64,000 nt of DNA from Bog-473 sp963764305 (GCA_963764305.1 CAVXSD010000006.1:496001-560000); one strand, 5' to 3'; shown: positions 25,837-35,534, numbered from the stretch's first letter. Notes: generated by a model from the sequence alone, not told the origin. Translations and numbers: made by a program.

Positions 25837-26781
25837 GTGGACCTCGTGGACATGGAGATGGCGGTGGTCGAGTTGGCCGAGCTGGCCGCGCCCGACCGGT
25901 CCTCGCTCGGCGCGTTGTTGGAGCGGGCCGCGGCGGCACACGACCACCCGGCGCTGCCCGAGCCACAGCTGCTCGCGTTGACCCACCCGGGCGGGACGAG
26001 GCACGACGGGCGCCTCGTGCTGGTCCGGAGCGGCGGGGAGCTCGCAGGGTGCGCCGTGCTCTCCCCCGCCCGCGACGGTTCGACCGTGCTGCACGTGGTG
26101 GTCGACCCCGCCGTGACGACCACGCTCGAGCCCGCTCTGATCCGCCGTGCCGTGCACGAGGCGCCTGCCGGGTTCCCGGTCCACCTCTGGCTCATGCAGG
26201 CGACGGCCGCCGACGACGACCGCGCCGGGGCCGAGGGGTTCGTCCCCGAGCGAGACCTGCTGCAGATGCGCGTCGCCCTCCCGCTCCCCGACGACGTGCT
26301 CGCGGCGACCCGGCCCCTGGCCACCCGACGGTTCGTGCCGGGCCGGGACGAGCGCCCTTGGGTCGAGACCAACAACCGGGCCTTCGCCGGTCACCCCGAG
26401 CAGGGCGCGTGGACCGTCGCCGAGCTGCAGGGGCGCATGGCGGCCGACTGGGTCGAGCTCGACGGTTTCCTGATGGCCGACGACCCTGACGGGCCCGGGC
26501 TGATCGGGGCCTGCTGGACCAAGATCCACCGCGACCGCACTCCGCCCCTCGGCGAGATCTACGTGATCGACGTCGACCCCAGACACCACGGCCAGGGCTG
26601 GGGGCGCTCGCTCACCGTGGCCGGGCTGGTGTACCTGGCCGGGACGGGCATCACGGTCGGCATGCTCTACACCGACGCGTCCAACGTGGCTGCGGTGGCC
26701 CTCTACCGCTCGCTCGGCTTCATGGTCGACCACGTCGACCGGTCGTACCGGCGCGACCCGCCCGGCGCGCCGCTCAGCTGA
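25837..26781 (+). CDS. mshD: Mycothiol synthase (double GNAT acetyltransferase)
   Basis: Last step of mycothiol synthesis: acetyl-CoA plus Cys-GlcN-Ins gives mycothiol. ~314 aa with two GNAT domains. The C-terminal one has EIYVIDVDPRHHGQGWGRSLT (acetyl-CoA loop) and LYTDASNVAAVALYRSLGF. The motif ETNNRAFAGHPEQGAW in the middle is typical of MshD. Start at GTG 25837 is uncertain; in-frame GTG 25846 and ATG 25852/25858 are possible. Converges with the VIT1-like gene, overlapping 8 bp. Mycothiol is confined to Actinomycetota, which supports the assignment. Confidence 0.9.
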   Translation: MDLVDMEMAVVELAELAAPDRSSLGALLERAAAAHDHPALPEPQLLALTHPGGTRHDGRLVLVRSGGELAGCAVLSPARDGSTVLHVVVDPAVTTTLEPALIRRAVHEAPAGFPVHLWLMQATAADDDRAGAEGFVPERDLLQMRVALPLPDDVLAATRPLATRRFVPGRDERPWVETNNRAFAGHPEQGAWTVAELQGRMAADWVELDGFLMADDPDGPGLIGACWTKIHRDRTPPLGEIYVIDVDPRHHGQGWGRSLTVAGLVYLAGTGITVGMLYTDASNVAAVALYRSLGFMVDHVDRSYRRDPPGAPLS

Positions 26782-27496
26782 TGCCGCTCCCGATGGCGCG
26801 GCCCACCCCGAACGTGACCCCGGCGGCCACCATGGTCACCGCGAGCTGACGGAGCGCCGAGACCACGACCGGCCGCTCGGTGTAGCGAGCCAGGACGACG
26901 CCCACGGCGACGGCGGCCAGCGCGCCCAGGACGATGGACAGCACGATCGCCGTGGTCCCCGAGGTGAACAGCCACGGGGCCAGGGGAATGAAAGCCCCGA
27001 TGGCGAACGTGACGAAGGAGGCCGCGGCGGCCTGCCAAGGCGACCCCAGTCCCTGTGGGGTGATCCCGAGCTCCTCCCGGGCATGTGTCTCGAGGGCGAG
27101 CTCGGGGTCCTGCATGACCTCGTTGACCATGTCGGACGCCACGGTCGGGTCGATCCCCCGGCGCACGTACACGCCCCGGAGCTCCGCCGCTTCCCCCTCG
27201 GGGCTGTGACTGAGCGACCGCCGCTCCACCTCGAGCTCGCGCTCCATCAGCTCGCGCTGGGCGGTCATGGAGAGGTATTCGCCGGCCGCCATGGAGAAGG
27301 AGCCGGCGACCAGCCCGGCGATCCCCGCCAGGCGCACGATCGACCCACCCGGGTTGGCGCCCGCGATGCCCAGGACCAGGGAGACGTTGGTCACCAGGCC
27401 GTCGCTGACCCCGAAGACGGCCGCCCGGGCCCCACCGCCCCGGAAGTCCCGGTGCCTGTGCGGCGGTGTCGCGTCGTGCTCGTGCGCGTAGCTCAC
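26774..27496 (-). CDS. VIT1/CCC1 family iron or manganese transporter
   Basis: 240-aa membrane protein. FGVSDGLVTNVSLVLGIAGA is the hallmark first helix; GSFSMAAGEYLSM is conserved. A charged cytoplasmic segment (MERELEVERRSLSHSPEGE...DPELALETHAREELG) matches the metal-binding domain, followed by three C-terminal helices. Likely exports or stores Fe2+/Mn2+. Confidence 0.9.
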   Translation of the reverse strand: MSYAHEHDATPPHRHRDFRGGGARAAVFGVSDGLVTNVSLVLGIAGANPGGSIVRLAGIAGLVAGSFSMAAGEYLSMTAQRELMERELEVERRSLSHSPEGEAAELRGVYVRRGIDPTVASDMVNEVMQDPELALETHAREELGITPQGLGSPWQAAAASFVTFAIGAFIPLAPWLFTSGTTAIVLSIVLGALAAVAVGVVLARYTERPVVVSALRQLAVTMVAAGVTFGVGRAIGSGIS

Positions 27497-27575
27497 GGGG
27501 GTCAGCGTAGTGAGGTGCCCCCACGCGGGTAGCGTCCTGCAGCGGAATCAGACCCTGACCAGCGAGGAGCGCACC

Positions 27576-28031
27576 ATGACCACCATCGTCGACGGCGTCG
27601 ACGCCTTCCACGAGCTCGTCGGCAAGGATCTCGGGCACTCCGAGTGGCAGCTCATCAACCAGGAGCGGGTGAACCTCTTCGCCGACGCGACCGACGACCA
27701 CCAGTGGATCCACGTGGATCCCGAGCGGGCCAAGGAAGGCCCCTTCGGCGTCGCCATCGCGCACGGCTACCTGACGCTCTCGCTCGCCCCCGTCCTCCTC
27801 AACAAGGTGATCCGGGTCGACAAGATGAAGTTCGGCGTGAACTATGGCTGCAACAAGGTCCGGTTTCCCTCCCCCGTGCCCGTCGGCTCGGAGCTCCGCA
27901 TGGGCGTGACCGTGGCCGCCGTCGACGAGACCGACGGCGGCGTGCAGGTCACCTACGACCTCGTGATGGAGGTCAAGGACGCGCCCAAGCCCGCCTGCGT
28001 GGCCCAAGTGGTCTACCGCTACTACCGCTGA
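27576..28031 (+). CDS. MaoC-like (R)-specific enoyl-CoA hydratase/dehydratase
   Basis: 151-aa hot-dog protein. The hydratase motif DATDDHQWIHVDPERA supplies the catalytic Asp and His; AHGYLTLSLAP and GVNYGCNKVRFPSPVPVGS are typical of the NodN/MaoC subgroup. GAGGAG 6 nt before ATG 27576 fixes the start. 14 bp before menG, so perhaps co-transcribed, but no menaquinone role is known for this family. Confidence 0.9.
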   Translation: MTTIVDGVDAFHELVGKDLGHSEWQLINQERVNLFADATDDHQWIHVDPERAKEGPFGVAIAHGYLTLSLAPVLLNKVIRVDKMKFGVNYGCNKVRFPSPVPVGSELRMGVTVAAVDETDGGVQVTYDLVMEVKDAPKPACVAQVVYRYYR

Positions 28032-28045
28032 GACCGGCTGACGCC

Positions 28046-28762
28046 ATGGCGCGACGCCGGACCGGGTCACCGCCGCCGCTGCCCACCGGGGAGGAGAAGA
28101 CCGCGCGCGTGCGCGCCATGTTCGACACCATCGCGCCCCGCTACGACCTCATCAACCGCATGATGACGTTCGGGCTCGACCAGGCCTGGCGTCGCGGCAC
28201 CGTGGCCGCGCTGGCGCTGCCCGACGGCGCCCTTGTACTGGACCTCGCCTGCGGTACCGGGGACCTCTCGCGACTCGCGCTTCGGCGCGGCTACCGGGTC
28301 GTCGGCGCCGACCTCAGTGCGGGCATGCTGGAGGCCAACGGCGCGTCGACCCCACTGGTCGAGGCGGACGGCAGCCGGCTCCCCTTCGTCAGCGGTGCGT
28401 TCGACGGCCTCGTCTGCGGCTACGCGCTGCGCAACTTCACCGACCTCGCCGCCACCCTGTCCGAGTCGGCCCGCGTGCTCCGGGCGGGCGGCCGCCTCGC
28501 CGTGCTCGAGGTCGACACGCCGACGGCGCCACTGTGGCGCGCCGGTTACGACGTGTGGTTCACCAAGGCCGTGCCCGCCCTCGGGGCGGCGCTCTCGGAC
28601 AAGGAGGCCTACCGCTACCTCCCGCAGTCGGTGGCCTACCTGCCGCCCGCCCCCGTGCTGCGCTCCATGCTGCGGGCCGCGGGGTTCTCCGCCGTCGGGA
28701 TCCGCCCGCGGGCCGGCGGCCTGAGCCAGCTGGTCGTGGCCACGCGCGCCGGAACGCCGTGA
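28046..28762 (+). CDS. menG: Demethylmenaquinone methyltransferase (UbiE/MenG)
   Basis: SAM-dependent C-methylation of demethylmenaquinone at the membrane. 238 aa: VRAMFDTIAPRYDLINRMMTFGLD, SAM motif VLDLACGTGDLSRLA, VCGYALRNFTD, and a C-terminal YRYLPQSVAYLP. The stop lies in an 8-bp periodic GTGACxCC series that also contains the menF start. Confidence 0.93.
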   Translation: MARRRTGSPPPLPTGEEKTARVRAMFDTIAPRYDLINRMMTFGLDQAWRRGTVAALALPDGALVLDLACGTGDLSRLALRRGYRVVGADLSAGMLEANGASTPLVEADGSRLPFVSGAFDGLVCGYALRNFTDLAATLSESARVLRAGGRLAVLEVDTPTAPLWRAGYDVWFTKAVPALGAALSDKEAYRYLPQSVAYLPPAPVLRSMLRAAGFSAVGIRPRAGGLSQLVVATRAGTP

Positions 28763-28774
28763 CACCGTGACGCC

Positions 28775-30061
28775 GTGACCGCGGCGTTGCACGCCCGCAC
28801 CGTGGCGCTCGAGTACGGGCCCGACGCCCTGGAGTTCGACGCCAGCCCCACCGTCCTCTTCGACCGCCCCGGACTGACCCTGGTCGGCTGGGGCACGGCA
28901 CGACTCGTGGGGGCCACCGGGGCCGAAGCGGCCCTCTCCGCCATCCCGTGCGACGACGACGTCGGCGTACTGGGCTCGGGACCCGTGGCCCTGGGCGCCC
29001 TCCCGTTCAGCGACGCGTTCGGCGGGCACCTCGTGATCCCACGCTTCACCATGGGGACGTCGCGCGACGCTGACGGCGTGACCCGGCGCTGGGCCACCGC
29101 GGTCGGGCCGGCTGACGTCGCGCTGCCCGACACCGGCGAGCTCTTCGACGCCGTCATCTGGCAGTACGGCACGACGCCCACGGCCCCGGCGACCAGCGAT
29201 CCCGGCGTCGTGGCGCTCGAGACCCCCATGACCTCGGCGGGCTACGCCGCCATGGTGGCCGAGGCCGTCGCCGTCATGGCCGAGCCCGGCGCCGCCCTCC
29301 ACAAGGTGGTGCTGTCCCGGCCCGTCGAGGTCCGCCTGCACGGGCCGCTCCCGTTGTCGGCCGTCCTCCGCCGGCTCCGGGCCGGCGAGCCGAACTGCAC
29401 CATCTTCTCCATGCCCGTCCCCGACGGCTCGTTCTTCGGGGCCAGCCCCGAGCTCCTGGTCGCCCGGCACGGGACCCGGGTGTCGAGCCACCCCCTGGCC
29501 GGCACGGTGCCCCGGGGGGATACCGCTCGGGCCGATGCCGACGCCCAGCGCGACCTGGCCGGGTCGGCCAAGAACCGCGAGGAGCACCGTTACGTCGTCG
29601 ACGAGATCGCCGCCACCCTGGCGCCGTTCTGCGATGAGCTGTCGGTGCCGCCCGATCCCTCCGTGGTCGCCTTCCGTTCCGTGGCCCATCTCGGTACGCG
29701 GATCGAGGGGCGCCTCGCCCGACCCGTCGGTGTGCTCGAGCTCCTGCAGGCACTCCATCCCACGCCGGCCGTGGGCGGCACCCCACGGGCCGACGCGCTG
29801 GCGTTCATCGCGCAACACGAGGCCGGCGCGCGCGGCCCCTGGGCCGGCCCGGTGGGTTGGGTCGGTGCCGGCGGGGACGGGGAATGGATGGTCGGCATCC
29901 GCAGCGCCCGGCTCGACGCCAACGGCACCGCCGTCACGCTACGGGCCGGCGGCGGCATTGTGGCCGACTCGGCCCCCGACGCCGAGGCGGCCGAGGCGAA
30001 CGTGAAGCTGGCGACCGTCCTGGAGGCGGTCGTCCCCGGAGCCTCAGTGCAGCTGCGGTGA
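28775..30061 (+). CDS. menF: Isochorismate synthase
   Basis: Chorismate to isochorismate, first committed step of menaquinone synthesis. 428 aa, chorismate-binding fold: LHKVVLSRPVEV (catalytic Lys), GASPELLVARHG, HPLAGTVPRG, KNREEHRYVVDEI and HPTPAVGGTPR, which favours isochorismate over anthranilate synthase. It overlaps the histidine kinase gene tail to tail by 18 bp. An EntC-type role is possible but menG next door favours MenF. Confidence 0.93.
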   Translation: MTAALHARTVALEYGPDALEFDASPTVLFDRPGLTLVGWGTARLVGATGAEAALSAIPCDDDVGVLGSGPVALGALPFSDAFGGHLVIPRFTMGTSRDADGVTRRWATAVGPADVALPDTGELFDAVIWQYGTTPTAPATSDPGVVALETPMTSAGYAAMVAEAVAVMAEPGAALHKVVLSRPVEVRLHGPLPLSAVLRRLRAGEPNCTIFSMPVPDGSFFGASPELLVARHGTRVSSHPLAGTVPRGDTARADADAQRDLAGSAKNREEHRYVVDEIAATLAPFCDELSVPPDPSVVAFRSVAHLGTRIEGRLARPVGVLELLQALHPTPAVGGTPRADALAFIAQHEAGARGPWAGPVGWVGAGGDGEWMVGIRSARLDANGTAVTLRAGGGIVADSAPDAEAAEANVKLATVLEAVVPGASVQLR

Positions 30062-31546
30062 GCGGACAGGCGCCGGTGGGCCGGCGGCCGCGGTGACGTG
30101 GGTCGCGGCCAAGGGGATCTTGACGACCAGCGTGGCCCCGCCCGACGCCGAGGCGGCCACCTCGGCCGACCCGTGGAGGGCCTCGGCGATGGCGCGCACG
30201 ATGGCCAGTCCCAGCCCGGTGCCCGAGGCCGACCGGGAACGATCGCTCTGGTAGAAGCGGTCGAAGACGCGGGCGGCCTCCGCGGGTGGGATGCCGGGCC
30301 CCTCGTCGGACACCTGCATGTACCCCATCTGCTGGCTCACGCCTGTGGACACCGTGACCTCCGTGCCCGGCGGCGTGTGGGCCAACGCGTTGCGCACCAG
30401 GTTGTGCGCCACCTGGGCCAGGCGCTCGCCGTCGCCGATGACGACGACCGATTGCCCCTCCTGCAGCGTGAGATGGTGGCCGTGCGGCACGGCATTGGAG
30501 TCGCCGACCACGTCGGCACAGATGCGGTGCAGATCGACGGCCTCGGCCCGTAGCGGGCGCCCCCGGTCCAGCTCGGCGAGCAGGAGAAGGTCCTCGACCA
30601 GGCCGCCCATCCGGGTGGCCTCGTCCTCGATGCGATTGAGCGCCTTGCGACGCCCCGATTCGTCGGAGAAGCCTCCCCGCCCGAGCAGCTCGGCGTAGCC
30701 GCGGATGGAGGTCAGGGGGGTCCGCAGCTCGTGGGAGGCGTCGGCCACGAACTGGCGCAGGCGCTCCTCGGAGGCCGACTTCTCGGCGAAGGCCCCCTCG
30801 ATCTGGGACAGCATCTGGTTCAGGGCCGAGCCCAGGCGGCCCACCTCGGTGCCCGGGCGGCCCTCGGGCACCCGTCGGGTCAGGTCCCCCGAGGCGATGG
30901 CGTCGGCCGTGCCCGCCATCAGGCGCAGCGGTCGGAGTCCCCGGCGGACGACGACCAGAACCAGCGCACCCATGGCGAGGAGGACGGCCAGGCTGGCGGT
31001 CACCTCCACCTTGCGCAGGGAGGCCAGCGTGTCGTTGGTCGGGTTCAGCGAGACCGAGGTGATCAGCGTGCCCTGGGGGACCGTGACGGCGACGGTGCGG
31101 TATTCGCCGTCGGGGTCACCCCTGCTGCCCAGCACCACTGCGTCGGGGTCGGGGCGGAAGGTACCGGCGTAGCGCCCGACGCGCACCCGGCTGTCGATGT
31201 CGGGCACCTGCTGCACCGGGATGTCCTTGGTGAGGATCGGGGCCGGGTCGGGATGCGCAGCCGGCCCCGAGGGCCGCATCAGGATCACGCGGCCGCTGGG
31301 GTTGCGCAGCACCACGTACACATCGGAGGACACCCGCCGCGAGAGGTCCGCCTGGTTGACCGGCACGCCCCTCTCCGCGGCGAAGGTGACGTAGTTGAAG
31401 CCGAGCGACTCGTTCTGCGCCAGCGTGTTGTCGGCCTGGCCGTAGAGGAAGGAACGGACCGACGCGTAGGTCACGACGTCGGCCACCACGAGGCCGAGGA
31501 CGAGCAGCGCCGCCACGACCGCGACGAGCCGCTTCTGGAGGCTCAT
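30044..31546 (-). CDS. Sensor histidine kinase
   Basis: 500 aa. TM1 ~8-28 (VAALLVLGLVVADVVTYA), an extracytoplasmic sensor of ~150 aa, TM2 ~182-202, HAMP, HisKA with FVADASHELRTPLTSIRGY (phospho-His), then HATPase with NLVRNALAHT (N box), DEGPGIP (G1) and GTGLGLAI (G2). Layout resembles TcrY/MprB-type kinases. Start overlaps the response-regulator stop (ATGA), giving a coupled pair. Signal unknown. Confidence 0.94.
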   Translation of the reverse strand: MSLQKRLVAVVAALLVLGLVVADVVTYASVRSFLYGQADNTLAQNESLGFNYVTFAAERGVPVNQADLSRRVSSDVYVVLRNPSGRVILMRPSGPAAHPDPAPILTKDIPVQQVPDIDSRVRVGRYAGTFRPDPDAVVLGSRGDPDGEYRTVAVTVPQGTLITSVSLNPTNDTLASLRKVEVTASLAVLLAMGALVLVVVRRGLRPLRLMAGTADAIASGDLTRRVPEGRPGTEVGRLGSALNQMLSQIEGAFAEKSASEERLRQFVADASHELRTPLTSIRGYAELLGRGGFSDESGRRKALNRIEDEATRMGGLVEDLLLLAELDRGRPLRAEAVDLHRICADVVGDSNAVPHGHHLTLQEGQSVVVIGDGERLAQVAHNLVRNALAHTPPGTEVTVSTGVSQQMGYMQVSDEGPGIPPAEAARVFDRFYQSDRSRSASGTGLGLAIVRAIAEALHGSAEVAASASGGATLVVKIPLAATHVTAAAGPPAPVRSPQLH

Positions 31547-32247
31547 CCTTCCCGGGGAAGGCGGAGGGTGTAGCCGACGCGCCTGATCGTGTGGATGAGC
31601 TCCGGCTCGCGGTCATCGATCTTCTTGCGCAAGTAGCTGATGTAGGTCTCGACGATGTTGGGATCACCGTGGAAGTCGAAGCCCCAGACGTTGTCGAGCA
31701 GCTCGGACTTGGAGATCACCCGCCGCGCGTTCTCGAGCAGGTAGCGCAGGAGGTTGAACTCCGTCGCCGTCAGGTCGATGGCCATCTCGTCGCGCCATAC
31801 CTCGTGGGTGTCCACGTTCATGGTCAGGTCGGCGAACTGCAGGATGGAGGTGTCGGCCGCCGCCATCTCGCCGGCGCGCCGCAGGATCGCCCCGACCCGC
31901 GCCATCAGCTCTTCGACGCTGAAGGGCTTGGTGACGTAGTCGTCGCCCATGCTCAGGCCCTCGACCTTGTCCTCGGTGGTGTCGCGCGCCGTGAGGAACA
32001 CGATCGGCATCACCTCGCCCTGGTTGCGCAACCGCCGGCAGACCTCGTTGCCGTCGAAGTCGGGCAGCATCACGTCGAGCATCACGAGGTGGGGCCGGAA
32101 GCTGCGCACCTGCTCGAGCGCCTCGGCTCCGGTGGCGGCCACGCCCACCTGGTAGCCCTCGAAGGTGAGCGCGGCCGACAGCAGGTCGGCGATGTTGGGC
32201 TCGTCGTCGACGACGAGGATGCGCGCCGGGTGTGCCTCGATCGTCAC
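31543..32247 (-). CDS. OmpR/PhoB-type response regulator
   Basis: 234 aa. The receiver domain has acidic pocket VVDDEPN, phospho-Asp in LVMLDVMLPDFDG, and KPFSVEEL. The winged-helix domain has LTATEFNLLRYLLENARRVISK, DPNIVETYISYLRKKID and IRRVGYTLR. GTG 32247 is preferred because it directly precedes the receiver; an in-frame start at 32367 adds an Arg/Pro/Ala leader overlapping the upstream gene. Confidence 0.95.
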   Translation of the reverse strand: MTIEAHPARILVVDDEPNIADLLSAALTFEGYQVGVAATGAEALEQVRSFRPHLVMLDVMLPDFDGNEVCRRLRNQGEVMPIVFLTARDTTEDKVEGLSMGDDYVTKPFSVEELMARVGAILRRAGEMAAADTSILQFADLTMNVDTHEVWRDEMAIDLTATEFNLLRYLLENARRVISKSELLDNVWGFDFHGDPNIVETYISYLRKKIDDREPELIHTIRRVGYTLRLPREG

Positions 32248-32263
32248 GCCGGCCGGCTCCCGC

Positions 32264-33085
32264 TCACGCAGACCGGACCGGGGCCTCGGTGCCGGCGTAG
32301 GCGCGAACCTCGCCGCTTCCGCCCCCCGTGCCGCCCGGGCCCGGGCCCCTCCGGGGGGTGAGGGCACGCCGCACGCCGCGCGCGGCCCGGCCGAGGCCCC
32401 ACCAGGTCACCAGGGCGAGCGCCTCGACCACGATGAACGACGACATCTTGGACTCGCCGGCCTCCCGGTCGACGAAGCTGATCGGCACCTCGGTGATGAC
32501 GGCCCCGTGCTGGCGGGCCCGGTACGTCATCTCGATCTGGAAGCCGTAGCCTTCGGCGCGGATGCGGTTGAGGTCGAGCCGGCGCAAGATGTTGGCCGAG
32601 TAGGCCCGGTACCCCGCCGTCGAGTCGGCCACGCCGAGACCGAGCACGGCGGACGCGTAGGTGTTGCCGCCGCGTGACAGCAGGTGCCGGTGCCAGGCCC
32701 AGTTCGGGATGGAGCCTCCCTCGATGTAACGCGATCCGATCGACACGTCGAAGCCCTCGTCGAGCGGCGCCAGCAACGACGGCAGCGCGGCGGGGTCGTG
32801 CGAGAAGTCGGCGTCGATCTCGATGCAGGCGTCATAGCCCCGCTCGAGACCCCAGGCGAAGCCCGCCCGGTATGCGCTCCCGAGCCCGGACTTCCCGGCA
32901 CGCGTGAGCAGGTACACGTCGGGTAGCCCGGCGGCGACTCCCTTCACGAGGTCGGCCGTGCCGTCGGGGCTGCCGTCGTCGACCACCAACACGCCGGCAC
33001 CGGGCAGGCACTCGTGGATCCGGTGCAGCATTCGCTCGATGTTCGCCGACTCGTTGTAGGTCGGGATGACCACCAGCGGTCGCAC
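32264..33085 (-). CDS. GT2 polyprenol-phosphate mannosyl/glucosyltransferase
   Basis: 273 aa, family GT2, DPM1-like: VVIPTYNESANIERML, VVDDGSPDGTADLV, the metal site EIDADFSHDP, IGSRYIEGG and ADSTAGYRAY. It would transfer mannose (or glucose) to polyprenol phosphate to make the donor for envelope GT-C enzymes such as the GT87 protein at 36-37.7 kb. The acyltransferase half found fused in mycobacterial Ppm1 is absent. GTG start. Confidence 0.9.
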   Translation of the reverse strand: MRPLVVIPTYNESANIERMLHRIHECLPGAGVLVVDDGSPDGTADLVKGVAAGLPDVYLLTRAGKSGLGSAYRAGFAWGLERGYDACIEIDADFSHDPAALPSLLAPLDEGFDVSIGSRYIEGGSIPNWAWHRHLLSRGGNTYASAVLGLGVADSTAGYRAYSANILRRLDLNRIRAEGYGFQIEMTYRARQHGAVITEVPISFVDREAGESKMSSFIVVEALALVTWWGLGRAARGVRRALTPRRGPGPGGTGGGSGEVRAYAGTEAPVRSA

Positions 33086-33218
33086 AACGTCATTCTAGGT
33101 GAGGTTGCCGCGCTGACCTCTTCGCCGGTCGGATCGGCGGCCGGACCTGGAACTGCCTCTGGCCTGGTTCAACGCAGGGCGACGGAGGTTTCGCACCGCT
33201 CGGCACACGGGAGAGCGG

Positions 33219-34370
33219 TCAGATGTCGACGGGATCAGCCGCCGACGGTGTGCCCAGCCCGGGGCCCCGGCGGAGCTCCCGCACGATCACCTGGATGGCA
33301 CCGCCGATCGGTATGCCCACGAGCGCCCCGACAAAGGTGCCCAGCCCGCCGGCCACCCGGCCGCCGATCGTGGCGCCGACCAGGACGGCGATCAGCACCC
33401 AGAAGGGGTTGAGCTGCACGGTCCGGCTCATGATGACCGGGTTGAGGACGTGGTTCTCGATCTGCTGGTACACGAGGAAGACGATCAGCATGGTGATCCC
33501 GGCCGGAACCGAGTGGATGGCGGCGATCACCACGACGGGGACGCCGGCCAGCAGCCCGCCCACGAGGGGCAGGAGGTCCACCAGGGCCACGAAGACGCCG
33601 AGCAGCAGCGCGAAAGGCACGCCGAGGATCTCGAGCGTGATCCCGGTGATGATCCCGGCGATCACCGAGGTGGAGGCGTTCCCCAGCATGTAGCCCGTCA
33701 CCGAGCGGATGGACTCGTCGACGACCCGGTGCAGGCGGTCCGCCGTCGTGGGCTGGAAGAGGCTGAGGAAGCCGCGCCACATGCGGGGTGCCTCGAGCAT
33801 GGTGAAGAAGGTGAGGACGCCGATCGTCACGATGGTGACGAGGGTCGACACGGCCGCCGCTCCCACGGAGAACGCCGTCGCCGGCGTGAGGATCTTGGTG
33901 ATCTGCGCGGTGAGCTTGGTCGAGCCCTCGGAGATGTACTTCTGCAGGTGGAGCCGGTAGAGGAGCCGACCCAATGGCCCATGGCCCTTCTTGGCCTCCC
34001 GCACCAGCGTCGGGACCTGTTCGCCGAAGTGCCGCGCCGAGGTGACGAGGGGCTCGGTGAACAGGTACACGAGCCCGATCAGCAACAGGACGCCGATCAG
34101 GAAGACCAACAGGGTGGCGCCCCCGTGGCTCAGCCCGCGCCGGCGCAGGAAGCGCGTGGCCGGCGTCAACAGGAGTGTGAAGAAGAAGGCGATGACGACG
34201 TAGACGACGATGGTGCGCAGGACCCACAGTCCCAGGATGAGTGCCGCGTTCAGGTCGAGCAGCACAACGACGGTCGCGACCGAGACCACGATGGTCCCCA
34301 GCGGAATGCCGCGACGATCCGCGGTCCCCGAGAATCTCGACCGCCAGGTCTCGTGGGCCTCTGGGGGCAT
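33219..34370 (-). CDS. AI-2E family transporter (PerM/YdiK-like)
   Basis: 383 aa with about eight hydrophobic segments: two near residues 25-70, one at ~80-105, a soluble loop with GEQVPTLVREAKKGHGPLG, and a C-terminal set including VDLLPLVGGLLAGVPVVVIAAI and the family signature near NPVIMSRTVQLNPFWVLIAVLVG. Substrates of this family are mostly unknown (quorum signal in TqsA, ions in others). Divergent from the next gene. Confidence 0.9.
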   Translation of the reverse strand: MPPEAHETWRSRFSGTADRRGIPLGTIVVSVATVVVLLDLNAALILGLWVLRTIVVYVVIAFFFTLLLTPATRFLRRRGLSHGGATLLVFLIGVLLLIGLVYLFTEPLVTSARHFGEQVPTLVREAKKGHGPLGRLLYRLHLQKYISEGSTKLTAQITKILTPATAFSVGAAAVSTLVTIVTIGVLTFFTMLEAPRMWRGFLSLFQPTTADRLHRVVDESIRSVTGYMLGNASTSVIAGIITGITLEILGVPFALLLGVFVALVDLLPLVGGLLAGVPVVVIAAIHSVPAGITMLIVFLVYQQIENHVLNPVIMSRTVQLNPFWVLIAVLVGATIGGRVAGGLGTFVGALVGIPIGGAIQVIVRELRRGPGLGTPSAADPVDI

Positions 34371-34444
34371 GCCGACCAGCTTGGCAGCTTCGGACTCCCA
34401 AGAGGCGGTTCCTCAGGTGGCCCACGTGCAAGCATGAGTGTCCG

Positions 34445-35521
34445 ATGGAAGAGGAGGAGCAGCCGGACGCGGAGGAGCCGGTCCCGCCACCGCGGGTCCG
34501 CCGGAGGTTCCTGCCGCGCAACGTGAAGGTCACGCTGATGGTGCTGCTGCTCTTCTTCATCGGCGAGTACATCCTGCTCCCGGAGCTCGCCAGCGCCCGC
34601 CGAGAGGTGCATCAGCTCACCCAACTCAACATCCTCTGGCTGATCCTCGGCGCGCTGCTCGAGGTGGCGGCGCTGGTGGCCTACACCCAACTGACGCACA
34701 CGGTCCTCTCCCCCGGCGCGCCCGACCGGTGGCGCATCTTCCGCATCAACATGTGGGCGTTGGCCATCAGCCATACCCTGCCCGGCGGCCAGGTGCCGGG
34801 AACCGCCGCCAGCTACAAGCTGTTGACCGAAGCCAACGTCTCGGGCACCACCGCCGCCTTCGGCCTCGCCACCCAGGGCATCGGGTCGGCCGTGGTCCTC
34901 AACGTGATCTTCTGGCTGGCCCTGCTGATCTCCATCCCACTGCAGGGCTACAACCCGCTCTACGGCTTCGCCGCCCTTCTCGGCGTGCTGCTGCTGGCTA
35001 TCTTCGCCGTCGTGGTCTTCTTCCTCACCCGAGGTGAGAAGCACGCCGCCGTCGTGGTGAAGAGGGTGGCTGACCGGCTGCCCTTCATACGGGCCGAGAC
35101 CGTGACCTCGCTCGTCCAGAAGGTGGCGGACCGCATGAAGATCCTCTTCTCGAGCTCCGATCATCTGTTGGTCAAGGCCGGTGCCTGGGCCGCGGCCAAC
35201 TGGCTGCTCGACTGCGCTTCGCTGTTCGTCTTCCTCCTCGCGTTCGGCGCGCACGTCTCGCCCATCGACGTCCTGGTGGCCTACGGGCTGGCCAACATCT
35301 TGGCCGTCATCCCGATCACGCCGAGCGGCCTGGGCGTGGTCGAGATCACGATCATCGCGGTGCTGAAGGGCTTCGGTGTCCCCGGCGGCATCGCGGCGGC
35401 GGGCGTGCTCAGTTGGCGCCTCGTGAACTTCTGGTTGCCCATCCCCTTCGGTGGCGCGTCCTATCTGTCGTTGCGCTTCGGCCACCCCAGGACGGCGACG
35501 GCCGAGGCGATCACCCCCTGA
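34445..35521 (+). CDS. Flippase-like/LPG-synthase TM-domain protein (UPF0104)
   Basis: 358 aa with six to eight helices and an acidic N-terminus (MEEEEQPDAEEP). The motif SHTLPGGQVPGTAASYKLL and the C-terminal ITPSGLGVVEITIIAVLKGFG are hallmarks of the lysylphosphatidylglycerol-synthase membrane domain (AglD/UPF0104). No synthase domain is attached, so lipid flipping or glycolipid work is inferred. The ATG at 34445 begins the acidic segment. Confidence 0.85.
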   Translation: MEEEEQPDAEEPVPPPRVRRRFLPRNVKVTLMVLLLFFIGEYILLPELASARREVHQLTQLNILWLILGALLEVAALVAYTQLTHTVLSPGAPDRWRIFRINMWALAISHTLPGGQVPGTAASYKLLTEANVSGTTAAFGLATQGIGSAVVLNVIFWLALLISIPLQGYNPLYGFAALLGVLLLAIFAVVVFFLTRGEKHAAVVVKRVADRLPFIRAETVTSLVQKVADRMKILFSSSDHLLVKAGAWAAANWLLDCASLFVFLLAFGAHVSPIDVLVAYGLANILAVIPITPSGLGVVEITIIAVLKGFGVPGGIAAAGVLSWRLVNFWLPIPFGGASYLSLRFGHPRTATAEAITP

Positions 35522-35534
35522 AGCCGCTCCGCTG

